A stretch of 12,949 nt of DNA from Candidatus Cloacimonadota bacterium (GTDB taxonomy: Bacteria; Cloacimonadota; Cloacimonadia; Cloacimonadales; TCS61): contig JABIME010000236.1 in the NCBI GenBank assembly GCA_018654125.1, positions 1 through 12,949 of the forward strand. Direction: 5' to 3'. Each line of letters starts with the position of its first letter. Within the stretch, counting starts at the first letter, position 1. Position numbers and translations under genes: made by a program. Below, one piece after another: positions 1-7,471 of this stretch. Under the pieces are notes generated by a model, which saw only the letters and a list, made by a program, of their open reading frames with translations, did not search any database and had not been told where the DNA came from.

Positions 1-2
1 CT

Positions 3-821
3 CTTAGTGATGTAGATGGAACTTCTTTATGGACGATGAAAGCATTGAATGAATCAAATTGGAGAAGAGAATTCTTCACTTCTTTTAAGGGTATAACTGC
101 AATTCTTGGTTATGATAAATCAAACTCAATTGTTTGGGTAGATGAACAAGGGGAATTGATAAATAGATTGGAGTTTCAAAATAGATTAGTTACAGAGCCA
201 AAAACAATTAAAAATGGAGAGATCTGGATAATACAGAGAATACCCGGTTACGAATATATTCCTGAACCAAACGTAAAAAGCAGTTTGACTTTTTGTGACA
301 GTAGAGGTAATGTAATAAATAAGGTTGAGTTAAAGTATTTAGTGCTTGATAATGAAATAGCAATTAGTAAAAGTGAAGATTACCTAATTTATTCATGTGA
401 AGATATTAGAAGAACTTCTAAAGATAGTTTTCAATATTGCTCATATCTTCTTAATTATGATGGTTCAGTAATAAAAGAATTTGAAGATATAATGTTAACT
501 TTTGGAGGAGATTTTTCTGACAACGAGGATGTTTATGTTGATAGAGGATCAAAAAGTTACATTGTCGATATTGCAACGGGCAATATTATGGGCACTTATA
601 GCACTCAAGGTAGATCCGTGGTTGCTAATAAAGAAACTGGAATTCTTGCAGTACTTGATCATGGAGTATTAAGAATTATTAATTACAAAACAAAACAAGT
701 ATTATTCCAAGAAAGGTTTGAAGGTTATCCTCATCCAACATATCTTGAAATTACAGGTGATGCAAAAGAAGTGATTGCTACATCAAAAAATCATCAATAT
801 ACATTTAGGATGAAAGAGTAA
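3..821 (+). CDS. Beta-propeller-like protein, 5' partial
   Basis: The reading frame is open to the left edge of the window. The first in-frame ATG is at 36, but the upstream codons from position 3 continue without a stop (reading LSDVDGTSLWT) and no ribosome binding site precedes that ATG, so this is most likely the C-terminal part of a longer protein, about 272 residues here. The sequence is a run of short beta-strands separated by turns with Gly/Asp/Asn, for example IVDIATGNIMGTYST and LRIINYKTKQVLFQE. This is typical of WD40/PQQ-like propeller blades, but I see no catalytic motif and no clear blade signature. No function is assigned. It ends 32 bp before a structured intergenic repeat and converges on the efflux operon. 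The coding frame is solid. The propeller fold is inferred from strand pattern alone. Confidence 0.75.
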   Translation, partial: LSDVDGTSLWTMKALNESNWRREFFTSFKGITAILGYDKSNSIVWVDEQGELINRLEFQNRLVTEPKTIKNGEIWIIQRIPGYEYIPEPNVKSSLTFCDSRGNVINKVELKYLVLDNEIAISKSEDYLIYSCEDIRRTSKDSFQYCSYLLNYDGSVIKEFEDIMLTFGGDFSDNEDVYVDRGSKSYIVDIATGNIMGTYSTQGRSVVANKETGILAVLDHGVLRIINYKTKQVLFQERFEGYPHPTYLEITGDAKEVIATSKNHQYTFRMKE

Positions 822-852
822 GATGAATAATTTACCTAATGATTTGTTACTG

Positions 853-975
853 CTAACAAACGTGTCAGTGGGTAGTTTTATTTTTCTTTTCGGTCTGAAT
901 CTAACGATTCAAACCTTGTATTATTTGCTTCAGGGTGTGATCGTTCCGATCCCACCGCACACGCAAAACATTATA
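853..975 (+). repeat. Structured intergenic repeat, copy 1 (attC-like)
   Basis: This element is about 123 bp, from CTAACAAACGTG to AAACATTATA. Its ends form an imperfect stem: 861-872 pairs with 951-963, with one extrahelical C at 958 and one mismatch. Inside is a 14-bp hairpin (897-910, GAATC-TAAC-GATTC). A second hairpin (939-951, GATCG-TTC-CGATC) partly competes with the outer stem. Related elements lie at 7657, 10079 and 12042. The left end TAACAAACG and the bulged stem recall integron attC sites such as the Vibrio repeats. The right end reads ATTA rather than the canonical GTTRRRY core, so membership of that class is unproven. A 51-codon open frame (823-978) runs through it and is probably a by-product of the repeat. 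Confidence 0.7.
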
Positions 976-989
976 TGAATATAGATTTG

Positions 990-1042
990 AAAAAAACATT
1001 TTATTAAAACTCAGACACCCATCCAAACAGATAAGTGCCTGA
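990..1042 (-). terminator. Probable rho-independent terminator of the efflux operon
   Basis: Reading the minus strand 19 bases after the pump stop codon, an 8-bp stem forms between TCAGGCAC (plus 1035-1042) and GTGTCTGA (plus 1011-1018). It has one G-T pair and a 16-base loop. It is followed by GTTTTAATAAAATG and then seven Ts (plus 990-996). The loop is large and the first T-run is interrupted, so efficiency is uncertain. The position between convergent transcription units is what one expects of a terminator. Confidence 0.55.
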
Positions 1043-1060
1043 ATTATTATGATAAATTAC

Positions 1061-4000
1061 TTATTTTCCCTTAACAACTTTCGGAGCAAACCACTCATAA
1101 AGAGCAGGAATCAAAATTAATGTCAGGAATGTCGATGATATCAAACCGAAAACAACAACTACCGCCAAAGGTCTTTGCACTTCGGAACCAATTCCGGTTG
1201 CAAGCAGCAAAGGTACAAGCCCCAACACGGTTGTTAATGCTGTCATCAGAACAGGACGGAGTCTGGTAACTGCACCTTTTTCTATTGCTTCTCGGATATC
1301 AATTCCCTCACTTCTAAGTTGATTGATATATGAAACGAGAACCAAACCGTTTTGCACAGCAATCCCAAAAAGGGCTATAAACCCGACTGAAGCCGGCACT
1401 GACAGATATTCTCCCATGAGCAATAAACCGAAAACTCCACCAATTAATGCCAATGGAACATTTATAAAAATGAGAATTGCATATCGAAAGTTTCCAAAAC
1501 TAAGGTAAAGTAAAAAGAAAATCAGTAAAAAAGCTGTCGGTACAATAACCATAAGCTTTTTCATAGCTCTTTGTTGATTTTTAAATTGTCCGCCGTATTC
1601 AATATAATAACCTGACGGAGTATCAATATTTTTCTCAACGAGTTTCTGAATATCTGCTACAACGCTACCCAAATCTCTACCTCTAACATTTGCAGAAACT
1701 GTCCATCGTCTTTGGTTCATTTCACGATTGATTTGAATCGGACCTACAAGTTTTTTTATTTCCGCAACTTGCGACAGAGGTATTTTATAACCTTCTGAAG
1801 TATGAACCAAAAGGTTGCCGAAAGCTTCGGGATTGTTTCTGAATGATTCTTGATATCGGACGTGAATTCCAAAACGTTTTGTATTGATAAATATCTGATC
1901 AATCACTTCACCGCCGATAGCCAGCTCTACCAATTCAAGAATTTCAGAAGCATTTACTCCGTAACGGGCACACGACTTCCTATCTACGATTACCTGAATC
2001 TGAGGTTGCCCGAAACTTTGTTCTGTAGAAAGGTCAACAAGTCCGGGAACTTCTTCGATTACTTCTTTCACTTCTTCTGCCAAAGAACGTAATACGGAAA
2101 GATCCTCTCCGTAAACCTTTATCGCCAATTGAGTTCTCACACCCGAAAGAAGTTCATCAAACATATTTTGAATAGGTTGTGTAAAATTGAGCTGAATACC
2201 GGGGTATTCTGATAATGTCTTGTTTAGAGCAGCAATCAGATCTTCCTTTGATTTATAATTTTTCCACTCATTTACAGGTTTTAGAGCAATTTGAATGTTT
2301 GAAAAATTTACAGGATGAGGATGGCTGCCTGCCTCCGGTCTTCCGATTTTTGAAATCGTGAATTCTACTTCTTCAAATTTGAGAATCTCCTGTTCCAGTT
2401 TCATAATAGTTTCGGTAGCCTTTACAAGAGATATAGAAGGTGCCATTGTTACATTTATTTGAATTGCACCTTCCTCCAGTACGGGTATAAATTCCGTTCC
2501 CAGATGCGGAATTAGTAGCATCGCAACTACAAATACGATTAATGTTCCTCCAACAATAACTCCTTTCGTCTTCAAAGAGAATCTTAAGATAGGTTTATAT
2601 ATTCTTTTCAGCAACGAGATAAAAGCAAATTCTTTCTGAGGTTTCGTCTTGAGGATGAGTGATGATAAAACAGGTGCAAAGAACAATGCTGCTACAAGAG
2701 AACCCAATAAGGCAAATGAAATAGTTAATGCCATAGGAGAAAACATTTTTCCTTCTACACCTTCTAAAGTAAAAAGAGGAAGAAAAACAATAATAATAAT
2801 GACCACAGAAAAAAGGATTGGATTTGCAACCTCTTTTGCTGATTCAATAATTATTTTAAACTTATTCCTACCCTTGTTTCGCTTTTCAGATAAGTGCCTG
2901 TAAATATTTTCTACCATCACAATGGAAGCATCTCCTAGCATTCCAATAGCGATGGCAATTCCACCAAGTGACATAAGATTGGCAGATAAACCGGAAAGCC
3001 CCATAAAAATTACCGCAATAAGAGCACATAAAGGTAGAGCAAGTGCCACAATAAAAGCTGTTCGCACATTTCCGAGAAACAATAGTAATGTCAATAATAC
3101 TAAGAATGCTCCAATCAGAAGTGATTTCTTAACTGTTCCGGTGGCACTTTCCACAAGATGGCTCTGATTGTAATAAGGAACTATTTTTACACCATTAGGC
3201 AAAGATGCCTGAACTTCAGGAAATTTTTTCTCCAGTGCTTCTATTACTTCGGAAGTATTCTCTCCATAAAGCTTCATCACAATACCTGCAACTACTTCCT
3301 CTTCACCATTTAGAGATACAACTCCGCGTCTAAGCTCATTTCCGAAATCAACATTTGCCACATCATGTAATCGAACCGGAGTACCTTCCACAACTTTTAC
3401 CTGAAGATCACCAAGATGATCAAGGTTCTCTAAAAGTCCGATTCCTCGAACAAGATATTCCTCTGAACCCAGAACAATAAATTGTCCGCCTGCATTGGCA
3501 TTATTGGAATTAATGGATTCAATAATTTCTTCGAGAGTTATATCATATTTATTCATAGCATAGGGATTTACACTAACTTGATATTGAAGAATATGTCCAC
3601 CCATCGAAAGAATTTCCGTAACTCCGGAAACTGTTTGAAGCTGAAATTTCACGACCCAATCATTCAATTCACGAAGCCAGGTATTTTTGTCTTTTCCTTC
3701 TGTATCCACATTATCATCTGCTGTAAGATAATACATAAATACTTCACCCAATCCGGTTGAAATCGGTCCTAATATTGGTGGATCGTGCATTTCAGGCATT
3801 TCCGAAAGAGTTCCGGCGAGTCGTTCGGCAACAATTTGTCTGGCGAAATATATATCGACGTTATCTTCGAAATAAATGTAAATAACCGCCATTCCGAAAG
3901 CTGATGTGGATTTGACTAAAGTAACTCCCGGTAAACCATTCATAGAAGATTCGATAGGAAATGTAATCATTCTTTCAACTTCTTCCGGAGCCATTCCGTG

Positions 4001-4159
4001 CGCTTCTGCAAAAATAGGAACCATAACCGGGGAAATATCCGGAAAGGCATCTGTGGGCAATTTTTGATATTGATAAATTCCATAGGTTATTACAGCCAAA
4101 AGCAACAGAACAATAATGGCTCTCTTTTTTAAGGTAATCTCAATTAATTTTGAAATCAT
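1061..4159 (-). CDS. Heavy-metal efflux RND transporter, CusA/CzcA family (inner-membrane pump)
   Basis: Proton-driven inner-membrane pump of a tripartite metal exporter, 1032 residues, full family length. I chose the ATG at 4159 (MISKLIEITLKKRA) over an in-frame ATG at 4201. It sits 8 bases after AGGA and leaves a 16-bp gap to the adaptor gene instead of a 26-bp overlap. Visible features are TM1 near residues 14-26, the first porter domain, a block of helices near 345-505, the second porter domain, and a final block near 866-1028 ending in GSEVQRPLA and IPALYEWF. The TM4 motif GGIAIAIGMLGDASIVMVEN (399-418) has the proton-relay Asp at 410 and follows the CusA-like A-I-G-x3-D-A pattern, not CzcA-like DFG-x3-DGA. 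Of the three CusA periplasmic methionines, only the first is kept (M572). The other positions align with F619 and E669, the latter in a CzcA-like DELLSG context. The family is certain. The metal is not: copper/silver or divalent cations are both possible. Confidence 0.96.
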   Translation of the reverse strand: MISKLIEITLKKRAIIVLLLLAVITYGIYQYQKLPTDAFPDISPVMVPIFAEAHGMAPEEVERMITFPIESSMNGLPGVTLVKSTSAFGMAVIYIYFEDNVDIYFARQIVAERLAGTLSEMPEMHDPPILGPISTGLGEVFMYYLTADDNVDTEGKDKNTWLRELNDWVVKFQLQTVSGVTEILSMGGHILQYQVSVNPYAMNKYDITLEEIIESINSNNANAGGQFIVLGSEEYLVRGIGLLENLDHLGDLQVKVVEGTPVRLHDVANVDFGNELRRGVVSLNGEEEVVAGIVMKLYGENTSEVIEALEKKFPEVQASLPNGVKIVPYYNQSHLVESATGTVKKSLLIGAFLVLLTLLLFLGNVRTAFIVALALPLCALIAVIFMGLSGLSANLMSLGGIAIAIGMLGDASIVMVENIYRHLSEKRNKGRNKFKIIIESAKEVANPILFSVVIIIIVFLPLFTLEGVEGKMFSPMALTISFALLGSLVAALFFAPVLSSLILKTKPQKEFAFISLLKRIYKPILRFSLKTKGVIVGGTLIVFVVAMLLIPHLGTEFIPVLEEGAIQINVTMAPSISLVKATETIMKLEQEILKFEEVEFTISKIGRPEAGSHPHPVNFSNIQIALKPVNEWKNYKSKEDLIAALNKTLSEYPGIQLNFTQPIQNMFDELLSGVRTQLAIKVYGEDLSVLRSLAEEVKEVIEEVPGLVDLSTEQSFGQPQIQVIVDRKSCARYGVNASEILELVELAIGGEVIDQIFINTKRFGIHVRYQESFRNNPEAFGNLLVHTSEGYKIPLSQVAEIKKLVGPIQINREMNQRRWTVSANVRGRDLGSVVADIQKLVEKNIDTPSGYYIEYGGQFKNQQRAMKKLMVIVPTAFLLIFFLLYLSFGNFRYAILIFINVPLALIGGVFGLLLMGEYLSVPASVGFIALFGIAVQNGLVLVSYINQLRSEGIDIREAIEKGAVTRLRPVLMTALTTVLGLVPLLLATGIGSEVQRPLAVVVVFGLISSTFLTLILIPALYEWFAPKVVKGK

Positions 4160-4175
4160 TATCTTCTTCCTCTTC

Positions 4176-5408
4176 CTAATGACCGTGACCGGCATGAGCA
4201 TCTAGAGCACCTGTTACAATCTTTGCTTTTATCTCAAATGCTCCGTTTGTAACATACAAATCGCCAATATCTATTCCTGTTAATATCTCTACATTATTTT
4301 TATCATCCATTCCTAAAGTAACTTCTACGGGAGCAAAAATATTTTCTTTCTCAGGAACAAAAATCACATCCTTATCATCTAATACTTGAACTGAATTCTT
4401 AGATACTACCGGAACTTTCTCTTCGGATGAGATTTCAAAAGAGGCGTATATGAACATACCGGGTTTCCATTTCATATTTTGGGAAGAGATTACTGCACGA
4501 GCAACTGCACTTCTGTTCGATCCGTTATAAATCGGTGCAATATAAGTAATTTTTCCGTCTGTTTCCAAATCTACTCCGACAGCTTTTATTTTAATTTTTT
4601 GTCCGACTCTGATCTGCTGACCGTTTTTTGGATATACATCGCAGTTCACCCACACAGTTTCAAGGTCGGCAATAACATATATGTCATCCTCTTCGCTCAG
4701 AAACTCACCGTTAGTAATATTCTTTTCAACGATATACCCGCTTATCGGAGCATAAAGATTGTAAGATGATAAGCTTTCATTGCTTTCAATAACTGCTAAT
4801 ACATCATTTTTTTTGACCTGCTCACCCAATTGTTTATGTACCTCTTTGGCAATCCCTGCATAACGTGGGGTTATATGAGCAACCTTATCATCATTGAAAG
4901 CTATCTCACCGGGTAGTTCTAAAGTTGTGCCAATCTTAGACATTTTTACTTTTCCCAATTTGATTTCTGCAAGTTTCAATGCCTGCTCTGAAAGCTCTAC
5001 AATAAGTTCATCTTCATTGTCATTATCATCCTTCTCCGAATGACCATGTCCGGAATGACCTTCTTCATCATCATCCTTGTGAATTTCCTGCTCATGTGCT
5101 TCTTTTTCTTCTTCTATATTTTCATCTTCTGCATGATCGTGTCCTAAGTGATCGTCCTTGATTTTTTCCTCAGTTTTTTCTTTTGAATGATCGTAATCGG
5201 TATGTGTATCTTTTTCTGTATGCTCACCTTCTTCATGGTTGTGTCCTGAATGATCGACAGTCTCTTCTTTATGCTCTTTTGTAGAATGTTCATTATGATC
5301 ATTATTGTCATGCACTTCATTTTTCCCACATCCCCACAACATTACAGCCAAACATAATGCTACTAATACTATCAATTTATTACTCTTTGTATTTACTGAA
5401 TATTTCAT
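4176..5408 (-). CDS. RND efflux periplasmic adaptor lipoprotein with His-rich N-terminus and no helical hairpin (CzcB/CusB type)
   Basis: Membrane fusion protein that links the pump to the outer membrane channel, 410 residues. The signal peptide ends in a lipobox (LWGC, Cys27), so it is a lipoprotein. Residues 33-123 are charged and low-complexity, with about 18 histidines in GH, DH and HSGH pairs. They are probably disordered and metal-binding. The adaptor core starts near 135. A first lipoyl half-motif (about 185-208, LGEQVKKNDVLAVIES) is followed after only a few residues by the second half (about 216-237, YAPISGYIVEKNITNGEF), so the coiled-coil hairpin usually inserted here is absent. Beta-barrel and membrane-proximal domains follow, and the protein ends AHAGHGH. 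The start ATG overlaps the channel gene's TGA stop (ATGA), with GGAG 5 bases upstream. Family confidence is high. A role in metal capture by the His segment is inferred. Confidence 0.93.
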   Translation of the reverse strand: MKYSVNTKSNKLIVLVALCLAVMLWGCGKNEVHDNNDHNEHSTKEHKEETVDHSGHNHEEGEHTEKDTHTDYDHSKEKTEEKIKDDHLGHDHAEDENIEEEKEAHEQEIHKDDDEEGHSGHGHSEKDDNDNEDELIVELSEQALKLAEIKLGKVKMSKIGTTLELPGEIAFNDDKVAHITPRYAGIAKEVHKQLGEQVKKNDVLAVIESNESLSSYNLYAPISGYIVEKNITNGEFLSEEDDIYVIADLETVWVNCDVYPKNGQQIRVGQKIKIKAVGVDLETDGKITYIAPIYNGSNRSAVARAVISSQNMKWKPGMFIYASFEISSEEKVPVVSKNSVQVLDDKDVIFVPEKENIFAPVEVTLGMDDKNNVEILTGIDIGDLYVTNGAFEIKAKIVTGALDAHAGHGH

Positions 5409-6652
5409 TTTAACTCCATTTCTTGTTTTTGTTCGTTCACTATTATTTTCACATTTAGCCCTGTTAACTCGTAAAGTTCGGTTAAAAGTTCTGCACGGAT
5501 TAGATGATTCTCAATTACTCTTGTTTTGTAATCTAGAAGTTCGGTCTGTGCTTCTATTACATCAAGTAAGCTGATACTGCCGCGTTGATAATACTCCAAA
5601 AGTGTTTGGAATACAGTTTCTGCTTTGGGAAGAATTTTTGTTTGAATGGTAATTAACTCTTCATTTATCGTGCTCACCTGAGCGTAAATTTCTTCCAGCT
5701 CAGCTTTTTTGTTCAGGATAATATTGCTTGCATCAAACTCAAAAGCATCAATTGAATATTTTCCGGTTTTTATCTCTCCCTGATTTCTGTTGAATATCGG
5801 AAGATCAATGGAAGCTGATAATCCTATGGCGTTTTCATTCGCTTCCATACTGCGGGAAAATCCGACACCAATGTTCAAATCCGGAATTGCGTCGGTTTTA
5901 GCTTCATTCAACTCTGCTCGATACAATTTCTGCTCTAATTCGATCATCCTAATTTCGGGATGATCTAAAAGAGATTTTTGGAATGACTCGATTGAAGGTA
6001 TTATTAGTTCGGACTTAATTTTACCGGAAACTGAGACAAAATCAACTGTAGAATCTGACCATAATGAAGGCAGAGTTTTCTTCAATTGAATAACTTCTCT
6101 GTCGGTTAGTCTTTTTTCCAGATACAATTCTTCCAATTCTATTTCGGCACGCATTGCATCAATCGGCATTGTTGAACCTGCTTCTACCCGCTTTTGAATT
6201 GTTTCCAAAGTTGATTTTTCTATTGCAATTATGAAATCGAGTAAAGCCAGTTTGGTCGTGATGGAATATAGCGGTAATACTCTTCGTATAGTTTCAATTT
6301 CCAGTTCAAACTTTTTCATCTCCAATTCCAGCTCTGATTTTTCAACGACTGTTTTGGCTATCTCAATTCGGGATTTCTTTTTCCCGCCTAACTCGAAAGA
6401 TTGTCCGATCCCGATTCCGATTTCATCTTTACCGAAATTCCCGAGTTCAATTTCCAACTCAGGATTGGGATTCAATCGAGCTTGATCAATACCTGCTTTT
6501 GCTGCTTCGATTTGCTTTTGCATCGATTTCAGCTCAAGATTATTCTCTTGAACTCTTTGTAGTATCTCATTTAACGTTAAGCTCTCTTCTGCCTGTAAAA
6601 AAGTAATGGCAAAGCAGCAAAACATTAAGGCAATTATTTTATATTTTCTCAC
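5405..6652 (-). CDS. Outer membrane efflux channel, TolC/CusC/CzcC family
   Basis: Outer membrane factor through which the pump expels substrate, 415 residues, normal family length. The frame extends upstream to an ATG at 6715, but I chose the GTG at 6652 (VRKYKIIALM...). It has a perfect AAGGAG (plus 6662-6667) 8-9 bases upstream and starts a clean signal peptide ending near FLQAEE. The 21 extra residues of the longer form would put a second hydrophobic stretch ahead of the signal. The family motif LTLNEILQRVQENN, the segment ARLNPNPELEIELGNFG, and two long helical repeat halves (for example EIRMIELEQKLYRAELNEAKTDAIPDL) identify it. No lipobox Cys is present at the signal cleavage site. It is the first gene of the operon and its last codons overlap the adaptor start. 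Confidence 0.93.
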   Translation of the reverse strand: MRKYKIIALMFCCFAITFLQAEESLTLNEILQRVQENNLELKSMQKQIEAAKAGIDQARLNPNPELEIELGNFGKDEIGIGIGQSFELGGKKKSRIEIAKTVVEKSELELEMKKFELEIETIRRVLPLYSITTKLALLDFIIAIEKSTLETIQKRVEAGSTMPIDAMRAEIELEELYLEKRLTDREVIQLKKTLPSLWSDSTVDFVSVSGKIKSELIIPSIESFQKSLLDHPEIRMIELEQKLYRAELNEAKTDAIPDLNIGVGFSRSMEANENAIGLSASIDLPIFNRNQGEIKTGKYSIDAFEFDASNIILNKKAELEEIYAQVSTINEELITIQTKILPKAETVFQTLLEYYQRGSISLLDVIEAQTELLDYKTRVIENHLIRAELLTELYELTGLNVKIIVNEQKQEMELK

Positions 6653-6880
6653 TATTATTTTCTCCTTAATTATGAAAATCAATATCACTATTTGTGTAAA
6701 TAATGATGGTAACATTTTGATTGGTTATTATTTAATAAATTCTGCAAAACAGAGGAATCAGACGCAATATTATTTCAGGAAAAAATTGAGTTGATCCAGC
6801 TTAAAGAGGACAATTTACGTTACAGTAAACGTAGTAATCCTTCCAAGTCAGACACAATTATATTCTGAAACGATATTTTG

Positions 6881-6909
6881 TGTATATGTAATGATTCTCT
6901 TAATGACAA
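6881..6909 (-). promoter_or_regulatory. Candidate sigma70 promoter of the efflux operon
   Basis: On the minus strand a -35 hexamer TTGTCA (plus 6904-6909, five of six matches to TTGACA) is followed by a 17-base spacer and a -10 hexamer TATACA (plus 6881-6886, four of six matches to TATAAT). Transcription would start near 6874 and give a leader of about 220 bases. The hexamers and ideal spacing are seen. Use as a promoter is inferred. Confidence 0.5.
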
Positions 6910-6917
6910 TCATTGAT
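6899..6917. promoter_or_regulatory. Fur/Zur-like operator overlapping the -35 box
   Basis: The palindrome AATGA-CAA-TCATT (6902-6914) lies within TAATGACAATCATT (6901-6914), which matches the central 14 bases of the classical Fur consensus GATAATGATAATCATTATC at 13 positions. The outer positions of the 19-mer match poorly, with 13 of 19 matches overall. A further AATGATT half-site is at 6890-6896. The site covers the -35 hexamer of the predicted efflux promoter, where a repressor would block transcription. The regulator is not encoded in the window. Confidence 0.4.
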
Positions 6918-6952
6918 TCTGCAGAAAATTATTGGTAAGAGAAAATTAAATT

Positions 6953-7390
6953 TTAAATACGGAGAACGGTTATTGTTGGGTGATAGGTAGTTTGCCTTAT
7001 ATCAGTATTGTTTATAATATCATTATTTACAGTATTGTTTATAATATCAATCTTATCAACGTAATTACAGCAAATTGAAAATTCGATTTCGGTCGAAGGT
7101 CTCTTTTGGGAAACATTGACTTCATGATAAATATGTGTATCAGAACAGGGTGTGCACTTTGAATATTGATATTCTGCAAATGAAGAATCACAAGATGAGT
7201 TTGAGTGCATTTCAGGAACATTATGTTCTGTTATGTCATTGTGGACATGTGCAACTTTTGGTGTATGTAACATTTCAACATTTGATTCAGAATCGAAATC
7301 GCAAATCACAAAATGTGAACTGAATGCCATACTTTTAAGTGCCAAAATGCAGCATAATATAACTATATATGTTTTGTTTCCTTTACTCAT
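6953..7390 (-). CDS. Small exported Cys/His-rich protein upstream of the metal efflux operon, unknown function
   Basis: Predicted periplasmic protein of 145 residues. An N-terminal signal-like segment (about 7-22, TYIVILCCILALKSMA) is followed by HFVICDFDSESNVEM, then a stretch rich in His (H42, 48, 50, 56, 62) and Cys (C30, 67, 79, 82, 107, 108), including a CTPC motif at 79-82. I recall small exported proteins beside metal RND operons in related bacteria with a similar plan (an HxVxC start and a CxPCxD motif). That resemblance is from memory and weak. The C-terminal part carries an in-frame 9-residue duplication (DIINNT repeated, about 115-129). It is on the same strand as the efflux genes, 300 bp upstream, so it may be co-transcribed or co-regulated. 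A metal chaperone or sensor role is inferred. The ribosome binding site is poor, which lowers confidence in the start. Confidence 0.7.
   Translation of the reverse strand: MSKGNKTYIVILCCILALKSMAFSSHFVICDFDSESNVEMLHTPKVAHVHNDITEHNVPEMHSNSSCDSSFAEYQYSKCTPCSDTHIYHEVNVSQKRPSTEIEFSICCNYVDKIDIINNTVNNDIINNTDIRQTTYHPTITVLRI
7003..7049. repeat. In-frame tandem duplication, 27-bp period
   Basis: A 20-bp sequence beginning CAGTATTGTTTATAA occurs identically at 7003-7022 and 7030-7049. The 27-bp spacing is nine codons and keeps frame in the Cys/His-rich protein gene, so the duplication lengthens the protein's tail without disrupting it. Its perfection suggests a recent event. Confidence 0.85.
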
Positions 7391-7471
7391 CTATTTACAC
7401 CATATATTTTTTGATTCCAAATTTTTAATTAGTAATTCCAAGTCAATCTTATATTTTTCGGGAATGGATTT

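Larger units (their letters stand above)
6653..6952. other. Leader region of the efflux operon
   Basis: This 300-bp stretch has no convincing gene. It holds a minus-strand promoter with a Fur-like palindrome (listed separately) and a predicted leader of about 220 bases before the GTG start. The leader contains a perfect 6-bp inverted repeat, TACGTT/AACGTA (6816-6833), and an 11-bp near-identical direct repeat, TCAGAC-R-CAAT, at 6758-6768 and 6848-6858, exactly 90 bp apart. I recognise no known riboswitch in it. Confidence 0.5.

Noticed and set aside
897..915. GAATC/GATTC hairpin considered as a rho-independent terminator for the first gene.
   Set aside because: No T-run follows on the plus strand, and the same hairpin recurs inside other copies of the repeat where termination is not expected.
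853..975. CRISPR or insertion-sequence interpretation of the intergenic repeats.
   Set aside because: The copies are kilobases apart without regular spacers, and no transposase or Cas gene lies near. They contain no open frame of enzyme size and no target-site duplication is seen.
823..978. A 51-codon open frame with an ATG 2 bp after the first gene's stop, running through repeat copy 1 and ending NII.
   Set aside because: It coincides with the structured repeat. The other copies read LTN/LTS-type peptides in the matching frame only because the DNA ends are conserved, and copy 2 has an internal stop. It is probably not a protein.
4160..4201. Upstream in-frame ATG (4201) for the RND pump, giving 14 extra residues.
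   Set aside because: The extra residues (MLMPVTVIRKRKK) come from the antisense-free overlap with the adaptor tail and lack a ribosome binding site. ATG 4159 has AGGA at ideal spacing and starts at the family-typical MISKLIE.
5144..5329. A 61-residue frame overlapping the adaptor's His-rich segment.
   Set aside because: It is the same strand in another frame of a low-complexity coding stretch, without its own ribosome binding site. It is a shadow of the real gene.
6653..6715. Upstream in-frame ATG (6715) for the outer membrane channel.
   Set aside because: It places a second hydrophobic stretch before the signal peptide, while GTG 6652 has a perfect AAGGAG at 8-9 bases.
6890..6914. AATGATT/AATCATT inverted repeat considered as a terminator of the Cys/His-rich gene.
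   Set aside because: The stem is only seven AT-rich pairs with an 11-base loop and no T-run on the minus strand. The overlap with a -35 box favours an operator.
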